Shown piece by piece: positions 44,415 through 53,207 of a DNA stretch of 64,000 bases. The stretch comes from Chitinophagales bacterium (GTDB taxonomy: Bacteria > Bacteroidota > Bacteroidia > Chitinophagales > Chitinophagaceae). The DNA lies in NCBI GenBank assembly GCA_020636575.1, contig JACJXP010000002.1, positions 372,001 to 436,000 on the forward strand, given 5' to 3'. The position numbers and the translations under genes are program-made. Numbering within the stretch: the first letter of the stretch is position 1; every line of letters begins with the position of its first letter. The notes beneath the pieces are model-generated. The model was given only the letters and a program-made list of their open reading frames with translations. It did not search any database and was not told the DNA's origin.

Positions 44415-44663
44415 TTATTTTTTTGCGTACTTCTTTTTGAACTTGTCGATACGGCCGGCTGTATCCACCAACACATTTTTACCCGTAAAAAATGGGTGTG
44501 AGGTATTGGAAATTTCAAGCTTTACCAGGGGATATTCGTTGCCATCTTCCCACTGAACAGTTTCTTTTGCATCTGCAGTAGATCTGCTAAGAAAGCTATG
44601 GCCATTACTCATATCCTTAAAAACGACTAACCGATAACTATCGGGATGGATTCCTTTTTTCAT
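44415..44663 (-). CDS. rpmE2: 50S ribosomal protein L31 type B
   Basis: An 82-aa ribosomal protein. MKKGIHPDSYRLVVFKDMS is the family start, with SNTSHPFFTGKNVLVDTAGRIDKFKKKY at the C-terminus. The CxxC zinc cysteines of type A L31 are absent, so it is the zinc-independent type B form. A full sigma-A promoter lies about 64 nt upstream (44727-44757), and a candidate structured RNA lies further upstream. Confidence 0.95.
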   Translation of the reverse strand: MKKGIHPDSYRLVVFKDMSNGHSFLSRSTADAKETVQWEDGNEYPLVKLEISNTSHPFFTGKNVLVDTAGRIDKFKKKYAKK

Positions 44664-44726
44664 AACTAGATGATTTTAAAGGCTATACGGATTTTGCCGT
44701 ATAGATTAATAGATAATTTTGGGCAG

Positions 44727-44757
44727 CAAAGGTATAAGGAAATATGGAGTAAGCCAA
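44727..44757 (-). promoter_or_regulatory. Sigma-A promoter of rpmE2
   Basis: On the minus strand, TTG at 44757-44755, a 20-nt spacer and TACCTTTG at 44734-44727. It is a complete Bacteroidota promoter. Confidence 0.75.
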
Positions 44758-44759
44758 AT

Positions 44760-44962
44760 CTTTCGGCCTTTACGAAAGTGTATAAAAGATGAAAGCACCA
44801 AGCCAGCTCACTTTCCGGTTTTCACCTTCAGTTTACTTACCCGATGCTTTCAGGAGATATTTCCACCTTTTGAGGGGTTTCCATATTCCGTGGGTGACTT
44901 CTTCCATTTTTCAGGTTTCCGTCTCCCGGCACTTCATTTTATTGCTAAAATTCCGTGCAGTT
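44760..44962 (-). ncRNA. Candidate structured non-coding RNA upstream of rpmE2
   Basis: The 418-nt gap between rpmE2 and yajQ has no credible ORF but shows RNA-like structure on the minus strand. The hairpin at 44958-44929 has GCAC/GTGC and ATTTTA/TAAAAT stems with a GNRA loop (GCAA) and an internal loop of GGA against GAA, suitable for sheared G-A pairs. A 10-bp long-range pairing joins 44852-44843 with 44799-44790 (one G-U pair), enclosing a GGT-GAAA-ACC mini-hairpin. A CTTTCG/CGAAAG hairpin is at 44778-44760. GGAAA recurs at least four times. A promoter lies just upstream at 44969-45000. I do not recognise it as RNase P, SRP or tmRNA. 6S-like RNA or an L31 leader are possible. Ends are estimates. 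Confidence 0.4.
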
Positions 44963-44968
44963 GTATAT

Positions 44969-45000
44969 CAAATATACTTTCGATAATAACCCTTTTCCAA
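44969..45000 (-). promoter_or_regulatory. Sigma-A promoter of the candidate ncRNA
   Basis: On the minus strand, TTG at 45000-44998, a 21-nt spacer and TATATTTG at 44976-44969. It sits about 240 nt upstream of the rpmE2 promoter and would transcribe the structured region. Confidence 0.5.
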
Positions 45001-45081
45001 ATTTTTAACCTCTTTGATATGCACCTGTTTTGCACCGGGATATTCACAACTAAATGTTCATTTTGGCCACTTATAAGACCA

Positions 45082-45573
45082 TTAATCCCGCATATTCACA
45101 TATTGTAAAGGAATTTCTGGGTTTGAGCCCCGACATAGCTGAATAACAGCCTGCAGGTCATCAATTTTTTTACCTGTAACCCTTACCAGGTCGTCATTAA
45201 TAGAAGCCTGAACTTTTTTCCCGGAGTCTTTGATCAACTTTACAAGCTTCTTGGCGTCTTCCTGGGACAAGCCATTCCTTACTTTAACTTCTTTGCGCCA
45301 TACCTTCCCACTTTGGGTGCCTTCTTTTGATGCATCAAATGCCTCAGGAGCAATTCCCTGCTTATGTGCCCTGCTGATCAATACATCGATCAGCTGACGC
45401 ATCTTCATATCATCTTCTGTTTCCAGCTTAATATCAAATGTTTTTTTATCCAGTTCGATCAATACATGGGTTCCTTTAAAATCAAAGCGATTAGTGATCT
45501 CTTTTGTAGTAACATTTACTGCATTATCCAGTGCCTGCAGGTCAACTTTACTTACAATGTCAAATGAAGGCAT
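45082..45573 (-). CDS. YajQ-family nucleotide-binding protein
   Basis: A 163-aa protein beginning MPSFDIVSKVDLQALDNAVN, diagnostic for YajQ. The family has two ferredoxin-like domains and binds nucleotides; in Xanthomonas a member binds cyclic di-GMP. ITNRFDFKGTHVLIELD and KKLVKLIKDSGKKVQASINDDLVRVTGKKIDDLQ are further landmarks. The cognate ligand here is unknown. Confidence 0.95.
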   Translation of the reverse strand: MPSFDIVSKVDLQALDNAVNVTTKEITNRFDFKGTHVLIELDKKTFDIKLETEDDMKMRQLIDVLISRAHKQGIAPEAFDASKEGTQSGKVWRKEVKVRNGLSQEDAKKLVKLIKDSGKKVQASINDDLVRVTGKKIDDLQAVIQLCRGSNPEIPLQYVNMRD

Positions 45574-45620
45574 AACAATCAGTTTTAGGTTTGTTCAAAT
45601 GTAAGGTATTCCTTGTGTGT

Positions 45621-45650
45621 ACAAAACAAAAGAGGCCGAATGGCCTCTTT
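45621..45650 (-). terminator. Terminator after the TonB-dependent receptor gene (minus strand)
   Basis: Perfect 9-bp stem AAAGAGGCC / GGCCTCTTT (45629-45637, 45642-45650) with a GAAT loop and GTTTTGT on the minus strand. Confidence 0.8.
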
Positions 45651-45679
45651 GTTATATATATAGATGATCGATCAGTCTG

Positions 45680-48166
45680 TTAGTTTCCACCGGCATTGAC
45701 ACGGCTTTGTTCTTCTGATGCACCGCCTGCTTTTTTCCTGTTTCCACCTGCTTTTCCTTTTGCGAAACGATAGGTGAACCCGACATTAAATACCCGGCTA
45801 TCCCTGGAGTTCTGGAAAGCAACATCAAGATTTGAATACTTTACATTTCCTTTTATCTTTTGTGAATACAGTACATCTCTGACATTGAACCTGAGCGAAG
45901 CCCTGTTTTTGAATAATTGTTTACTTATTCCAATGTTCATTAATCCAAAAGGCTTAATTAAGAACACATCATCCAACCCACCTGTATGATAAAAACCACT
46001 TAACTCTGCACTCCATCCTTTTTTGAACTTGAACTGGTTTGTAATATTGGTTTGAAGCGTAGATGCATTCAGACTTACGGTTGTGTCATTAATGATGCCT
46101 GTAAATTTATTGCTGAAACCATTTACCCAAATATTTACTGACCACCATTCCTTCACCTGGAAATTAGCATTTACAGAAAGACCAAATTGTCTTTGCTTAG
46201 CGATATTGCTTTTCTTCACAAAAGTTTTGTTTTCCTCTTCTATTTGCTCCAGTACTTCCTGTATGATATCATTTGTTTGTGAATAATTCAAAGTGGTGAT
46301 CAGGAAATTATTGAATATATGCCTTAGCTCAATGTTATGGCTAAACTGTGGTTTCAAATTAGGGTTACCTTGTTGATATGTATACTTATCCAGAAAGAGA
46401 ATAAAGGGATTTAGATCAGAGTAACCTGGTCTGTTGATCCTGCGGCCATAGTTAATATTAAACTGGTGCTTTTTACTGGCAGCATAGGTAAAGTATGCTG
46501 TGGGGAATAACTGAGTATAGTTTCTTTTAAAGCTTGTATCAGATGGGTAAAACGTATCTGTATTGCTATCATAGCTGTATCCGTTCGACATGCCCTGGGC
46601 ATTTGTATTCTCTAATCTCAGTCCCAATTGTGCTGACCATTTTTCAGAGAACTTCTTATTCAAATTAACATAGGCAGCATTAATATTCTCTTTATACCTG
46701 AACATAGTGGTGTTCCCTTTATCCGTTACTGGTATTCCATCCATCATGTTAAAATAGCCTGCATCATTATTGGTTTCAACATAGCTGGTCTTTATCCCGG
46801 CTTCAAAGAGATCACCATTTTTTAAAGGATGCGTATAATCTGCCTTGGCACTATAGATAGTTATGTGCTGAGGCAAATTGCCTATCAGCGTATCAGGGAC
46901 CTTCAAAACATTTCCATTACCATCAAAATACCTGTTAATTAACTGCTGGTCTCTTGTTGAATTATATTTAATATAGTCTAAGTCAACTGTGATCTCCTTT
47001 CCTGCAGTATCAAGTACCTGGCGCAGATACGCATTTGCACTTATATTCTTCCACCTTTCATTTATTCTTGTAGTAGCTAAAGTTTGTTGAGATAACTGTC
47101 CCATATTGTCAGATATGAGTGTTGTATTATCATTGTTGAATTTCTCAGGATTATTAAATCCTGATACCGAAAACCCAATTGTTGTTTTATCAGAGGCAAA
47201 AATATCAGCACCGACCTTTGCGTAATATGATTTATTACTTGGCCTCATCCTTGCCTGCTGATCAAAATATGAAAGAATTTCCTTTGAGTTTTTATCTCTG
47301 AAGTTTCTCTGAATATTAAGATTCTGGAAATTTTCCCTATAAGAGTGGCTTAAGTTAGCAAACAAGTTTACCTTATTTCTTCTGTAATTCATATTCACAC
47401 TCTCATTAAATTTCGAGTACTTACCCTGGCCATAATTCAATGAAATAGTACCGTTATACCCAACCTGCTTATTCTTTTTCATCTTGATATTGATCACCCC
47501 TGAATTTCCTGCCGCATCATACTTTGCCGGTGGGTTGGTCATTATTTCGATCTGATCTAATTGAGATGAGTTGGTATTTTTTAGTAAAGCAGCCAGGTCA
47601 GCGCCTGATAAATAGGCCGGACGACCGTCTATTAAGATCACAACGCCTTGTTTGCCTTTCAAACTGATGTTGCCATCATTATCCACACTGACGCCGGGAG
47701 ATTTTTCTAACACTTCAAGGGCATTGGCGCCTACATTGGTCACAGAAGCCTCCACATTTACTACCATCCTGTCTGTTTTTTGCTCAATAAAGGGCTTTTT
47801 TGAGGTTATGGTAACGCCACCGAGTGATTTGGCCTGCACTGATAGCTCAATCGTTTTAAGGACTGCAGAAATGCTGCTTTCATTAAGTTCAAAAGCCTCT
47901 GAATATCCCGTTTCATGTCCAACAGCTGAAGCGGAAACCAGGTATTTTCCTGCCTTTACTTCTTCAAACTGGTAATTGCCCAATTTATCAGCAACCGTCA
48001 TCTTAACTACTGAAGAATCGCTGGCATTTAATAGCATTACAGTTGGCTGACTTGAGTTTTTCTTATCCCCATCATTAACAACCCCATATACCCTACCTTC
48101 ATTATTTTGAGCTAACGAAATGATAGTCAGTAACATAAATAACATCAAAATACTACTCTTTCTCAT
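45680..48166 (-). CDS. TonB-dependent receptor, OMP_b-brl_3 type
   Basis: An 828-aa outer-membrane receptor. It has the signal peptide MRKSSILMLFMLLTIISLAQ, a carboxypeptidase-regulatory-like Ig domain at about 22-105 (GRVYGVVNDGDKKN, KLGNYQFEEVKAGKYLVSASA), a plug domain at about 130-235 (VEVLEK-like LEVLEKSPGVSVDNDGNISL, IEIMTNPPAKYDAAGNSGVINI) and a long beta-barrel. The C-terminal tail is Gly/Ala-rich (KGKAGGNRKKAGGASEE). It is not a SusC, as no SusD follows. The ligand is unknown. The LytTR/LytS pair immediately upstream on the same strand and repeats in the 229-nt gap suggest direct control. Confidence 0.88.
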   Translation of the reverse strand: MRKSSILMLFMLLTIISLAQNNEGRVYGVVNDGDKKNSSQPTVMLLNASDSSVVKMTVADKLGNYQFEEVKAGKYLVSASAVGHETGYSEAFELNESSISAVLKTIELSVQAKSLGGVTITSKKPFIEQKTDRMVVNVEASVTNVGANALEVLEKSPGVSVDNDGNISLKGKQGVVILIDGRPAYLSGADLAALLKNTNSSQLDQIEIMTNPPAKYDAAGNSGVINIKMKKNKQVGYNGTISLNYGQGKYSKFNESVNMNYRRNKVNLFANLSHSYRENFQNLNIQRNFRDKNSKEILSYFDQQARMRPSNKSYYAKVGADIFASDKTTIGFSVSGFNNPEKFNNDNTTLISDNMGQLSQQTLATTRINERWKNISANAYLRQVLDTAGKEITVDLDYIKYNSTRDQQLINRYFDGNGNVLKVPDTLIGNLPQHITIYSAKADYTHPLKNGDLFEAGIKTSYVETNNDAGYFNMMDGIPVTDKGNTTMFRYKENINAAYVNLNKKFSEKWSAQLGLRLENTNAQGMSNGYSYDSNTDTFYPSDTSFKRNYTQLFPTAYFTYAASKKHQFNINYGRRINRPGYSDLNPFILFLDKYTYQQGNPNLKPQFSHNIELRHIFNNFLITTLNYSQTNDIIQEVLEQIEEENKTFVKKSNIAKQRQFGLSVNANFQVKEWWSVNIWVNGFSNKFTGIINDTTVSLNASTLQTNITNQFKFKKGWSAELSGFYHTGGLDDVFLIKPFGLMNIGISKQLFKNRASLRFNVRDVLYSQKIKGNVKYSNLDVAFQNSRDSRVFNVGFTYRFAKGKAGGNRKKAGGASEEQSRVNAGGN

Positions 48167-48208
48167 TTTATTGGTTTTATATTGTACTATATTTTAATTA
48201 TTACAGTC

Positions 48209-48243
48209 CAAAATTAAGTACCTTGTATTGTAAAGTACATTGT
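48209..48243 (-). promoter_or_regulatory. -7 box and tandem repeats upstream of the TonB receptor gene
   Basis: On the minus strand TAATTTTG (48216-48209) is an exact -7 box, 42 nt upstream of the start codon. No TTG is at -33; instead two 11-nt direct repeats, ACAATGTACTT (48243-48233) and ACAAGGTACTT (48226-48216), 17 nt apart, abut the box. This looks like an activator site that replaces the -33 element. The factor is unknown. Confidence 0.45.
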
Positions 48244-48343
48244 TTTAAATTAAACGGCCATTTTTAGGGATAATCGGCCGTTCTGTATTATAACTGTGTG
48301 ACGCTTACCTGAAAGAGGGGTTACAAATAAGGTTTGCTTATCT

Positions 48344-48372
48344 ATAAACGGTACAAATGATGTTTAAACGGA
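48344..48372 (-). promoter_or_regulatory. Putative LytTR-type direct-repeat operator
   Basis: On the minus strand ACCGTTTAT (48352-48344) fits the known LytTR site (T/A)(A/C)(C/A)GTTN(A/G)(T/G) at all nine positions, and TCCGTTTAA (48372-48364) fits eight of nine. They are in the same orientation 20 nt apart, close to the 21-22 nt usual for LytTR dimers. Related GCCGTTTAA is at 48258-48250. They lie between the LytTR gene and the TonB receptor. Confidence 0.4.
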
Positions 48373-48395
48373 ATTCAATACGGGAAGTAATGGTT

Positions 48396-49160
48396 TTACA
48401 GGTCAAATTCTGCCTTTATGGCTTCATGATAGGTTCTTCCGGAAGTTAACCGGCTCGATTCGGCATCATCCATTGTAAAGAGGTATCTGCCATTAAAATG
48501 ACGGTGCATTTCCTTGATCCTGTCCTTATTAATAATATATGACTTCTGGATACGGTAAAACTGATCGGGCAGCTTTTCAATTAAAGCAGAGAGGGATTGG
48601 TCTGTAATATGCTTTTTGCCATCAATGGTGTGGATATACACATATTTATCCTGGGCCTCCATATAAGATATCTGTTCAAACCGGATTAATGATATCCTGT
48701 CCCCGGTTTTAATGGACATCGCTGTTGATTTCTTTGGGGTCTGGAGTTTTGAGATCATCTCCTGCAACTCTGTAAGATTGATAGATGTATCAGCCTGGCC
48801 AAACTGCTGCAATTTATCGATAGCCTTTGCCAGCCTTTCTTCTTTAACCGGTTTTAGCAGGTAATCAATGGAAAAGGACTCAAATGCCTTGATGGCATAT
48901 TGTTCATAGGCTGTTGTAAAAATAATATTAGGCTGAACACTTAACTTTTCCAGTACTTCAAACCCGGTAAGATCCGGCATTTGAATGTCCAGGAATACAA
49001 CATCTGGTTTTTCTTTATCGATCTTTTCAATAGCTTCTTTGCCATTCCCGGCTTCTTCAATAACTTCTATTACATCTTTATGCTCCTGCAATAAATTTCG
49101 CATTAACCGCCTGGCTGCCGGTTCATCATCTACAACTATTGCTCTAAACAACCGGTTCAT
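48396..49160 (-). CDS. LytTR-family response regulator
   Basis: A 254-aa response regulator. The receiver domain has VVDDEPAARRLMRNLL with acidic residues at 10-12, the phospho-acceptor Asp58 in VVFLDIQMPD, and KPVKEERL with the conserved Lys. The C-terminal LytTR DNA-binding domain (about 148-254) has YMEAQDKYVYIHT, FYRIQKSYIINKDRI and RYLFTMDD. It overlaps the end of the upstream sensor kinase gene by 17 nt, giving a classic co-translated pair. Confidence 0.94.
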   Translation of the reverse strand: MNRLFRAIVVDDEPAARRLMRNLLQEHKDVIEVIEEAGNGKEAIEKIDKEKPDVVFLDIQMPDLTGFEVLEKLSVQPNIIFTTAYEQYAIKAFESFSIDYLLKPVKEERLAKAIDKLQQFGQADTSINLTELQEMISKLQTPKKSTAMSIKTGDRISLIRFEQISYMEAQDKYVYIHTIDGKKHITDQSLSALIEKLPDQFYRIQKSYIINKDRIKEMHRHFNGRYLFTMDDAESSRLTSGRTYHEAIKAEFDL

Positions 49161-50304
49161 TCTTAATCATTTTTTTTATATAGATAGAAACCTTCTTTTG
49201 AGGTGTATTGATAAATCTTATCTCAAACTGGTCAGGAAAAAGCATTTCCATTTTATCAAAGACACTTTTTACACCATATCCTGGATTTAATTGGTCAGGA
49301 AATGGTGGCCCGGTATCTTCCACTTCAATCAATATTCCCCCATCCGCTTTTTTTACGTCAAGTTTTATCTCGGTCATTTTCCCGGTTGCTTTTAACCCAT
49401 GCTTCACTGCATTCTCTACCAATGGCTGAATAACAAACCTGGGAACCAGGTAATGATTTAATTCCTCATCAACATGGATCGAGTAATTCAATTTATCCTC
49501 AAAGCGGATCTTCTCAATCTCAAGGTAAACATTGGTCATTTCCAGTTCATCCCTGATCGTTGAGTAATTATTATTACTATAGTTAATACTGTAACGAAAC
49601 AGGTCAGCCAAAGCAATTGTCATTTTTCTTGCTTTTTTCCCATCTGTTATTGACAGGTCTGCAATAGAATTAAGTGCATTATATAAAAAATGAGGATTAA
49701 CCTTTGAGTGAAGCGCTTCTAATTCTGCTTTTGCTTTTAGTTCCTGTAGCCTGCTTACTTCAAGCTCTTTTGCATCAAACTTTCTTTTTCGTTCAATATC
49801 CAAAAGGTTTATTACGGCATATACAATACCAATAATACCAGCAAGGTACACACTACCTACAATTGTATTTTTAAGGTATTGTGTATTTCCCCATACAATA
49901 ATTGAAGTAGGTATATGTACCATAAGCGTCGTAATGATTAAAACAACCATCAAAATCGCATTATGAAGAACAAACCCAAGTCTTTTTAATCTTTTGCTTT
50001 CTGCAATAAGCCTTACTGAGTTATATGCAATCAATGTTGCAACCGTGGTACTGATCACGGAAGCAATAATTGCCCATCCCCACCCCCATTTAGCCAGAAG
50101 AACAAGACTTCCACCGCTCATCGGCGTCATCGCTGAAGAAATACAAAAAATGATGAGCCAGGCAACTACATTCTTTCTTAACAACTCATTTTTAATAGTT
50201 TTTTTGAAAAGATTGGTGAACCGGGCCATCAGGTAAACGCCGGCCACTGCAAAAAGAAGGCTGAAAAAGACAAGTATGATTAATTGGAAGATCGTTAACT
50301 GCAT
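49144..50304 (-). CDS. LytS/YehU-type sensor histidine kinase
   Basis: A 386-aa kinase. Residues 1-165 hold about five membrane helices with no large periplasmic domain, followed by a coiled linker and the His_kinase (PF06580) domain with phospho-acceptor His205 in NPHFLYNALNSIADL. The ATPase part has PLVENAVKHGLKATG and VEDTGPPFPDQ. The 3' end overlaps the LytTR regulator by 17 nt, so they form one operon. The lack of a sensor domain suggests it senses membrane state or a partner protein. Confidence 0.92.
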   Translation of the reverse strand: MQLTIFQLIILVFFSLLFAVAGVYLMARFTNLFKKTIKNELLRKNVVAWLIIFCISSAMTPMSGGSLVLLAKWGWGWAIIASVISTTVATLIAYNSVRLIAESKRLKRLGFVLHNAILMVVLIITTLMVHIPTSIIVWGNTQYLKNTIVGSVYLAGIIGIVYAVINLLDIERKRKFDAKELEVSRLQELKAKAELEALHSKVNPHFLYNALNSIADLSITDGKKARKMTIALADLFRYSINYSNNNYSTIRDELEMTNVYLEIEKIRFEDKLNYSIHVDEELNHYLVPRFVIQPLVENAVKHGLKATGKMTEIKLDVKKADGGILIEVEDTGPPFPDQLNPGYGVKSVFDKMEMLFPDQFEIRFINTPQKKVSIYIKKMIKNEPVV

Positions 50305-50408
50305 ATAAATATGGAAAATTACTAAAATCCGTATATGACTGCATTCTGCATTCGCAAACTGCCCTATTTGAGGGACGAACTGATTATATTGCAGCTAAAA
50401 ATCTTCTT

Positions 50409-51425
50409 ATGCTCATAGATTTTCGTTCAGATACGATTACACGGCCTACCAGGGCTATGTTAGACGCAATGTGCCAGGCCAGTGTTGGCGATGATGTATT
50501 TGGCGAAGATCCATCTATAAATGCATTAGAAGAACTGTGCGCCGATATGTTTGGTATGGAAGCAGCCATTTTTTGCCCTTCCGGAACCATGACCAACCAG
50601 ATCGCCATAAAATGCCATACCCAGCCCGGAGATGAGGTGATCTGTGATGAAAATGCACATATCTACCAATATGAGGGCGGTGGTATTGCATTTAACTCAG
50701 GCGCTTCTGTAAAACTGATCCAGGGAGACCGGGGAAGAATTACCTGCGACCAGGTAGCTTCTTCCATACAACCAGATGACCCGCACAGGCCACATACCAG
50801 TTTGGTTTGTATCGAGAATACATCCAATCGTGGTGGCGGAAGTTGTTATGATTTTAATGAGATCAGAAAAATTGCAGATCTCTGTAAAGAAAAAAAACTT
50901 GCCTTTCATCTTGATGGTGCCAGGCTATGGAACGCTTTGGTAGCTAAAAATGAAACTCCAAAACAATACGGTGAGGTTTTTGATAGCATATCTGTCTGCC
51001 TGAGCAAAAGTCTCGGTTGTCCCGTCGGGAGTCTTTTAATAGGTAAAAAGGATCTTATTAAAAAAGCAAGACGGGTTAGAAAAGTATTTGGTGGGGGCAT
51101 GCGACAGGCTGGTTTTTTGGCGGCTGCCGGAATTTATGCGCTGCAAAATCATATACATCGCCTTGCCGATGATCATAAAAATGCAATTCAGATCGCTGCT
51201 GCAATTGAAAAGAAGAATTTTGTGAAATTCGTGTTACCGGTTGAAACCAATATCATCATATTTGAATTAAATGACGGGGTCACCGGGCAACAACTCGCAG
51301 ACAAATTGAAAGAAAAAGACATTCTTGTTTATGCCATTGCCAGAAACAGGGTACGTATAGTCGTACATCTTGACATCAGCAAAGAAATGACCGAAAGAAC
51401 TATTCAGATAATTGATCAACTTTAG
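50409..51425 (+). CDS. ltaE: Low-specificity L-threonine aldolase
   Basis: PLP enzyme that splits threonine to glycine and acetaldehyde. IDFRSDTITRPTRAMLDAMCQA is the family N-terminus, VFGEDPSINALEE is the next signature, and SVCLSKSLGCPVGSLLIG carries the PLP Lys200. HLDGARLWNAL supplies the Asp/Arg that contact PLP. The length of 338 aa is normal. It is followed 12 nt later by pgi on the same strand. Confidence 0.94.
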   Translation: MLIDFRSDTITRPTRAMLDAMCQASVGDDVFGEDPSINALEELCADMFGMEAAIFCPSGTMTNQIAIKCHTQPGDEVICDENAHIYQYEGGGIAFNSGASVKLIQGDRGRITCDQVASSIQPDDPHRPHTSLVCIENTSNRGGGSCYDFNEIRKIADLCKEKKLAFHLDGARLWNALVAKNETPKQYGEVFDSISVCLSKSLGCPVGSLLIGKKDLIKKARRVRKVFGGGMRQAGFLAAAGIYALQNHIHRLADDHKNAIQIAAAIEKKNFVKFVLPVETNIIIFELNDGVTGQQLADKLKEKDILVYAIARNRVRIVVHLDISKEMTERTIQIIDQL

Positions 51426-51437
51426 AAACCGATCCGG

Positions 51438-53093
51438 ATGCTTCCAAAAATAAACCCGACATCAACAACAGCCTGGCAGGATCTGAAAAAGCATTTTTCA
51501 AAGATGAAAAATGTTCAGATGAGAGAACTTTTCAAAAACGATCCGGAAAGGTTTAAGAGATATTCCTTACAGCATGAGGACCTTCTTTTCGATTACTCAA
51601 AGAATATCATCACTGATGAGACATTGGCCAGGCTTTACCAGTTAGCTCAGGAATGCCGGTTAAAAGATGCCATTGACGCCATGTTCAAAGGCGACCTGAT
51701 CAACGAAACAGAAAAAAGATCGGTACTGCATACTGCCCTTCGTAATTTTTCCGGCCAGCCTGTATTCAGTGAAGGAAAAGATGTGATGCCCGGCATAAAA
51801 AAAGTACTCCGCAAAATGAAAACATTTACTGAGGCTGTACACAGCGGTAAGATGCGGGGTTACACCAGAAAAAGGCTGAAGTATATTGTCAATATTGGTA
51901 TTGGTGGCAGTGATCTGGGTCCGCTGATGATCACAGAAGCTTTAAAACCTTACACCCATAAAGGCATTGAAACATTTTTTGTTTCAAATGTAGATGGGAC
52001 ACATATCATTGAAACACTTAAAAAGGTAAACCCGGAAAGAACACTTTTCCTCATCGCCTCAAAGACATTTACCACACAGGAAACCATGACCAATGCACAT
52101 ACTGCCCGCAACTGGTTCCTGAAAAAAGCAAAAGATGAAAAACATATTGCCAAACATTTTGTGGCTTTATCTACAAACGAAGAAGAAGTAGTGAAGTTTG
52201 GGATAGACAAAAAAAATATGTTTGAGTTCTGGGACTGGGTGGGTGGCCGGTATTCATTGTGGAGTGCAATTGGTTTATCCATTTCATTAACCATAGGATA
52301 TAAAAATTTTGAAAACTTACTTAGAGGAGCTTATGCTGCTGATGTACATTTTAGAAATGAAAGTTTCGAGAAAAATATCCCGGTGATCATGGGTATGATG
52401 GGTATCTGGTATACCAACTTTTATAACACAGACACAGAAGCCATTCTTCCCTACGATCAATACATGCACCGGTTTGCTGCCTATTTCCAGCAAGGGAATA
52501 TGGAGAGCAACGGTAAAAGCGCTGATAGAAATGGAGAAATAGTAGAATATTCAACCGGTCCTATCATCTGGGGAGAACCTGGCACAAATGGTCAGCATGC
52601 ATTTTACCAGCTTATTCACCAGGGGACGCCATTGATCCCCTGTGATTTTATTGCGCCGGCAATCAGTCATAACCCTACGGGAGATCATCACAAAAAGTTG
52701 CTCAGTAATTTTTTTGCCCAAACCCGTGCCTTAATGATGGGTAAAACTGAAAAAGAAGCTGAAGCTGAATTAGAAAAAGCAGGTTTGAGTAATGAAGAAA
52801 TATCTAAGATTCTTCCTTATAAGATATTCCCCGGCAATAAACCCACCAACTCCTTTCTACTGAAGAAAATAACCCCATATAATCTTGGTATGCTCGTAGC
52901 ACTTTACGAACATAAAATATTCGTACAGGGAATTATCTGGAACATTTTCAGTTTTGACCAATGGGGTGTAGAGTTAGGAAAACAATTGGCAAACCAAATC
53001 CTTCCTGAATTGCAAAAAGATGCTACACCTGTTGATCATGACTCCTCCACTAATGGCCTAATAGATGCCTGGAAAAAAATGTCCGGAAAATGA
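51438..53093 (+). CDS. pgi: Glucose-6-phosphate isomerase
   Basis: Interconverts glucose 6-phosphate and fructose 6-phosphate. The 551-aa eukaryote/proteobacterial-type PGI has IGIGGSDLGPLMITEALK, VGGRYSLWSAIGLSISL, and the C-terminal FDQWGVELGKQLANQ with the catalytic Lys. The second signature ESNGKSADRNG is present. It is complete and is likely co-transcribed with ltaE. Confidence 0.97.
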   Translation: MLPKINPTSTTAWQDLKKHFSKMKNVQMRELFKNDPERFKRYSLQHEDLLFDYSKNIITDETLARLYQLAQECRLKDAIDAMFKGDLINETEKRSVLHTALRNFSGQPVFSEGKDVMPGIKKVLRKMKTFTEAVHSGKMRGYTRKRLKYIVNIGIGGSDLGPLMITEALKPYTHKGIETFFVSNVDGTHIIETLKKVNPERTLFLIASKTFTTQETMTNAHTARNWFLKKAKDEKHIAKHFVALSTNEEEVVKFGIDKKNMFEFWDWVGGRYSLWSAIGLSISLTIGYKNFENLLRGAYAADVHFRNESFEKNIPVIMGMMGIWYTNFYNTDTEAILPYDQYMHRFAAYFQQGNMESNGKSADRNGEIVEYSTGPIIWGEPGTNGQHAFYQLIHQGTPLIPCDFIAPAISHNPTGDHHKKLLSNFFAQTRALMMGKTEKEAEAELEKAGLSNEEISKILPYKIFPGNKPTNSFLLKKITPYNLGMLVALYEHKIFVQGIIWNIFSFDQWGVELGKQLANQILPELQKDATPVDHDSSTNGLIDAWKKMSGK

Positions 53094-53154
53094 TCATGAT
53101 TACTTTACTACTTATTATTCACTAACCTTAAGTTGTTTCTAATTAATTAGCAGG

Positions 53155-53186
53155 AATAAAAAAAGGTCTCCCAAATGGGAGACCTT
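53155..53186 (-). terminator. Terminator after the type IX cargo gene (minus strand)
   Basis: A 10-bp stem AAGGTCTCCC / GGGAGACCTT (53163-53172, 53177-53186) with an AAAT loop and a T-rich tract on the minus strand. Confidence 0.8.
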
Positions 53187-53207
53187 GAATATTTGTTTAA
53201 TGATCTA

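Noticed and set aside
44719..45108. 129-codon plus-strand ORF in the rpmE2-yajQ gap
   Set aside because: It is rich in Phe, His and Cys with no conserved pattern, and it overlaps promoters and structured RNA on the other strand.
48251..48282. AACGGCC/GGCCGTT inverted repeat as a terminator
   Set aside because: The spacer is 16 nt and no T run follows on either strand; it fits an operator better.
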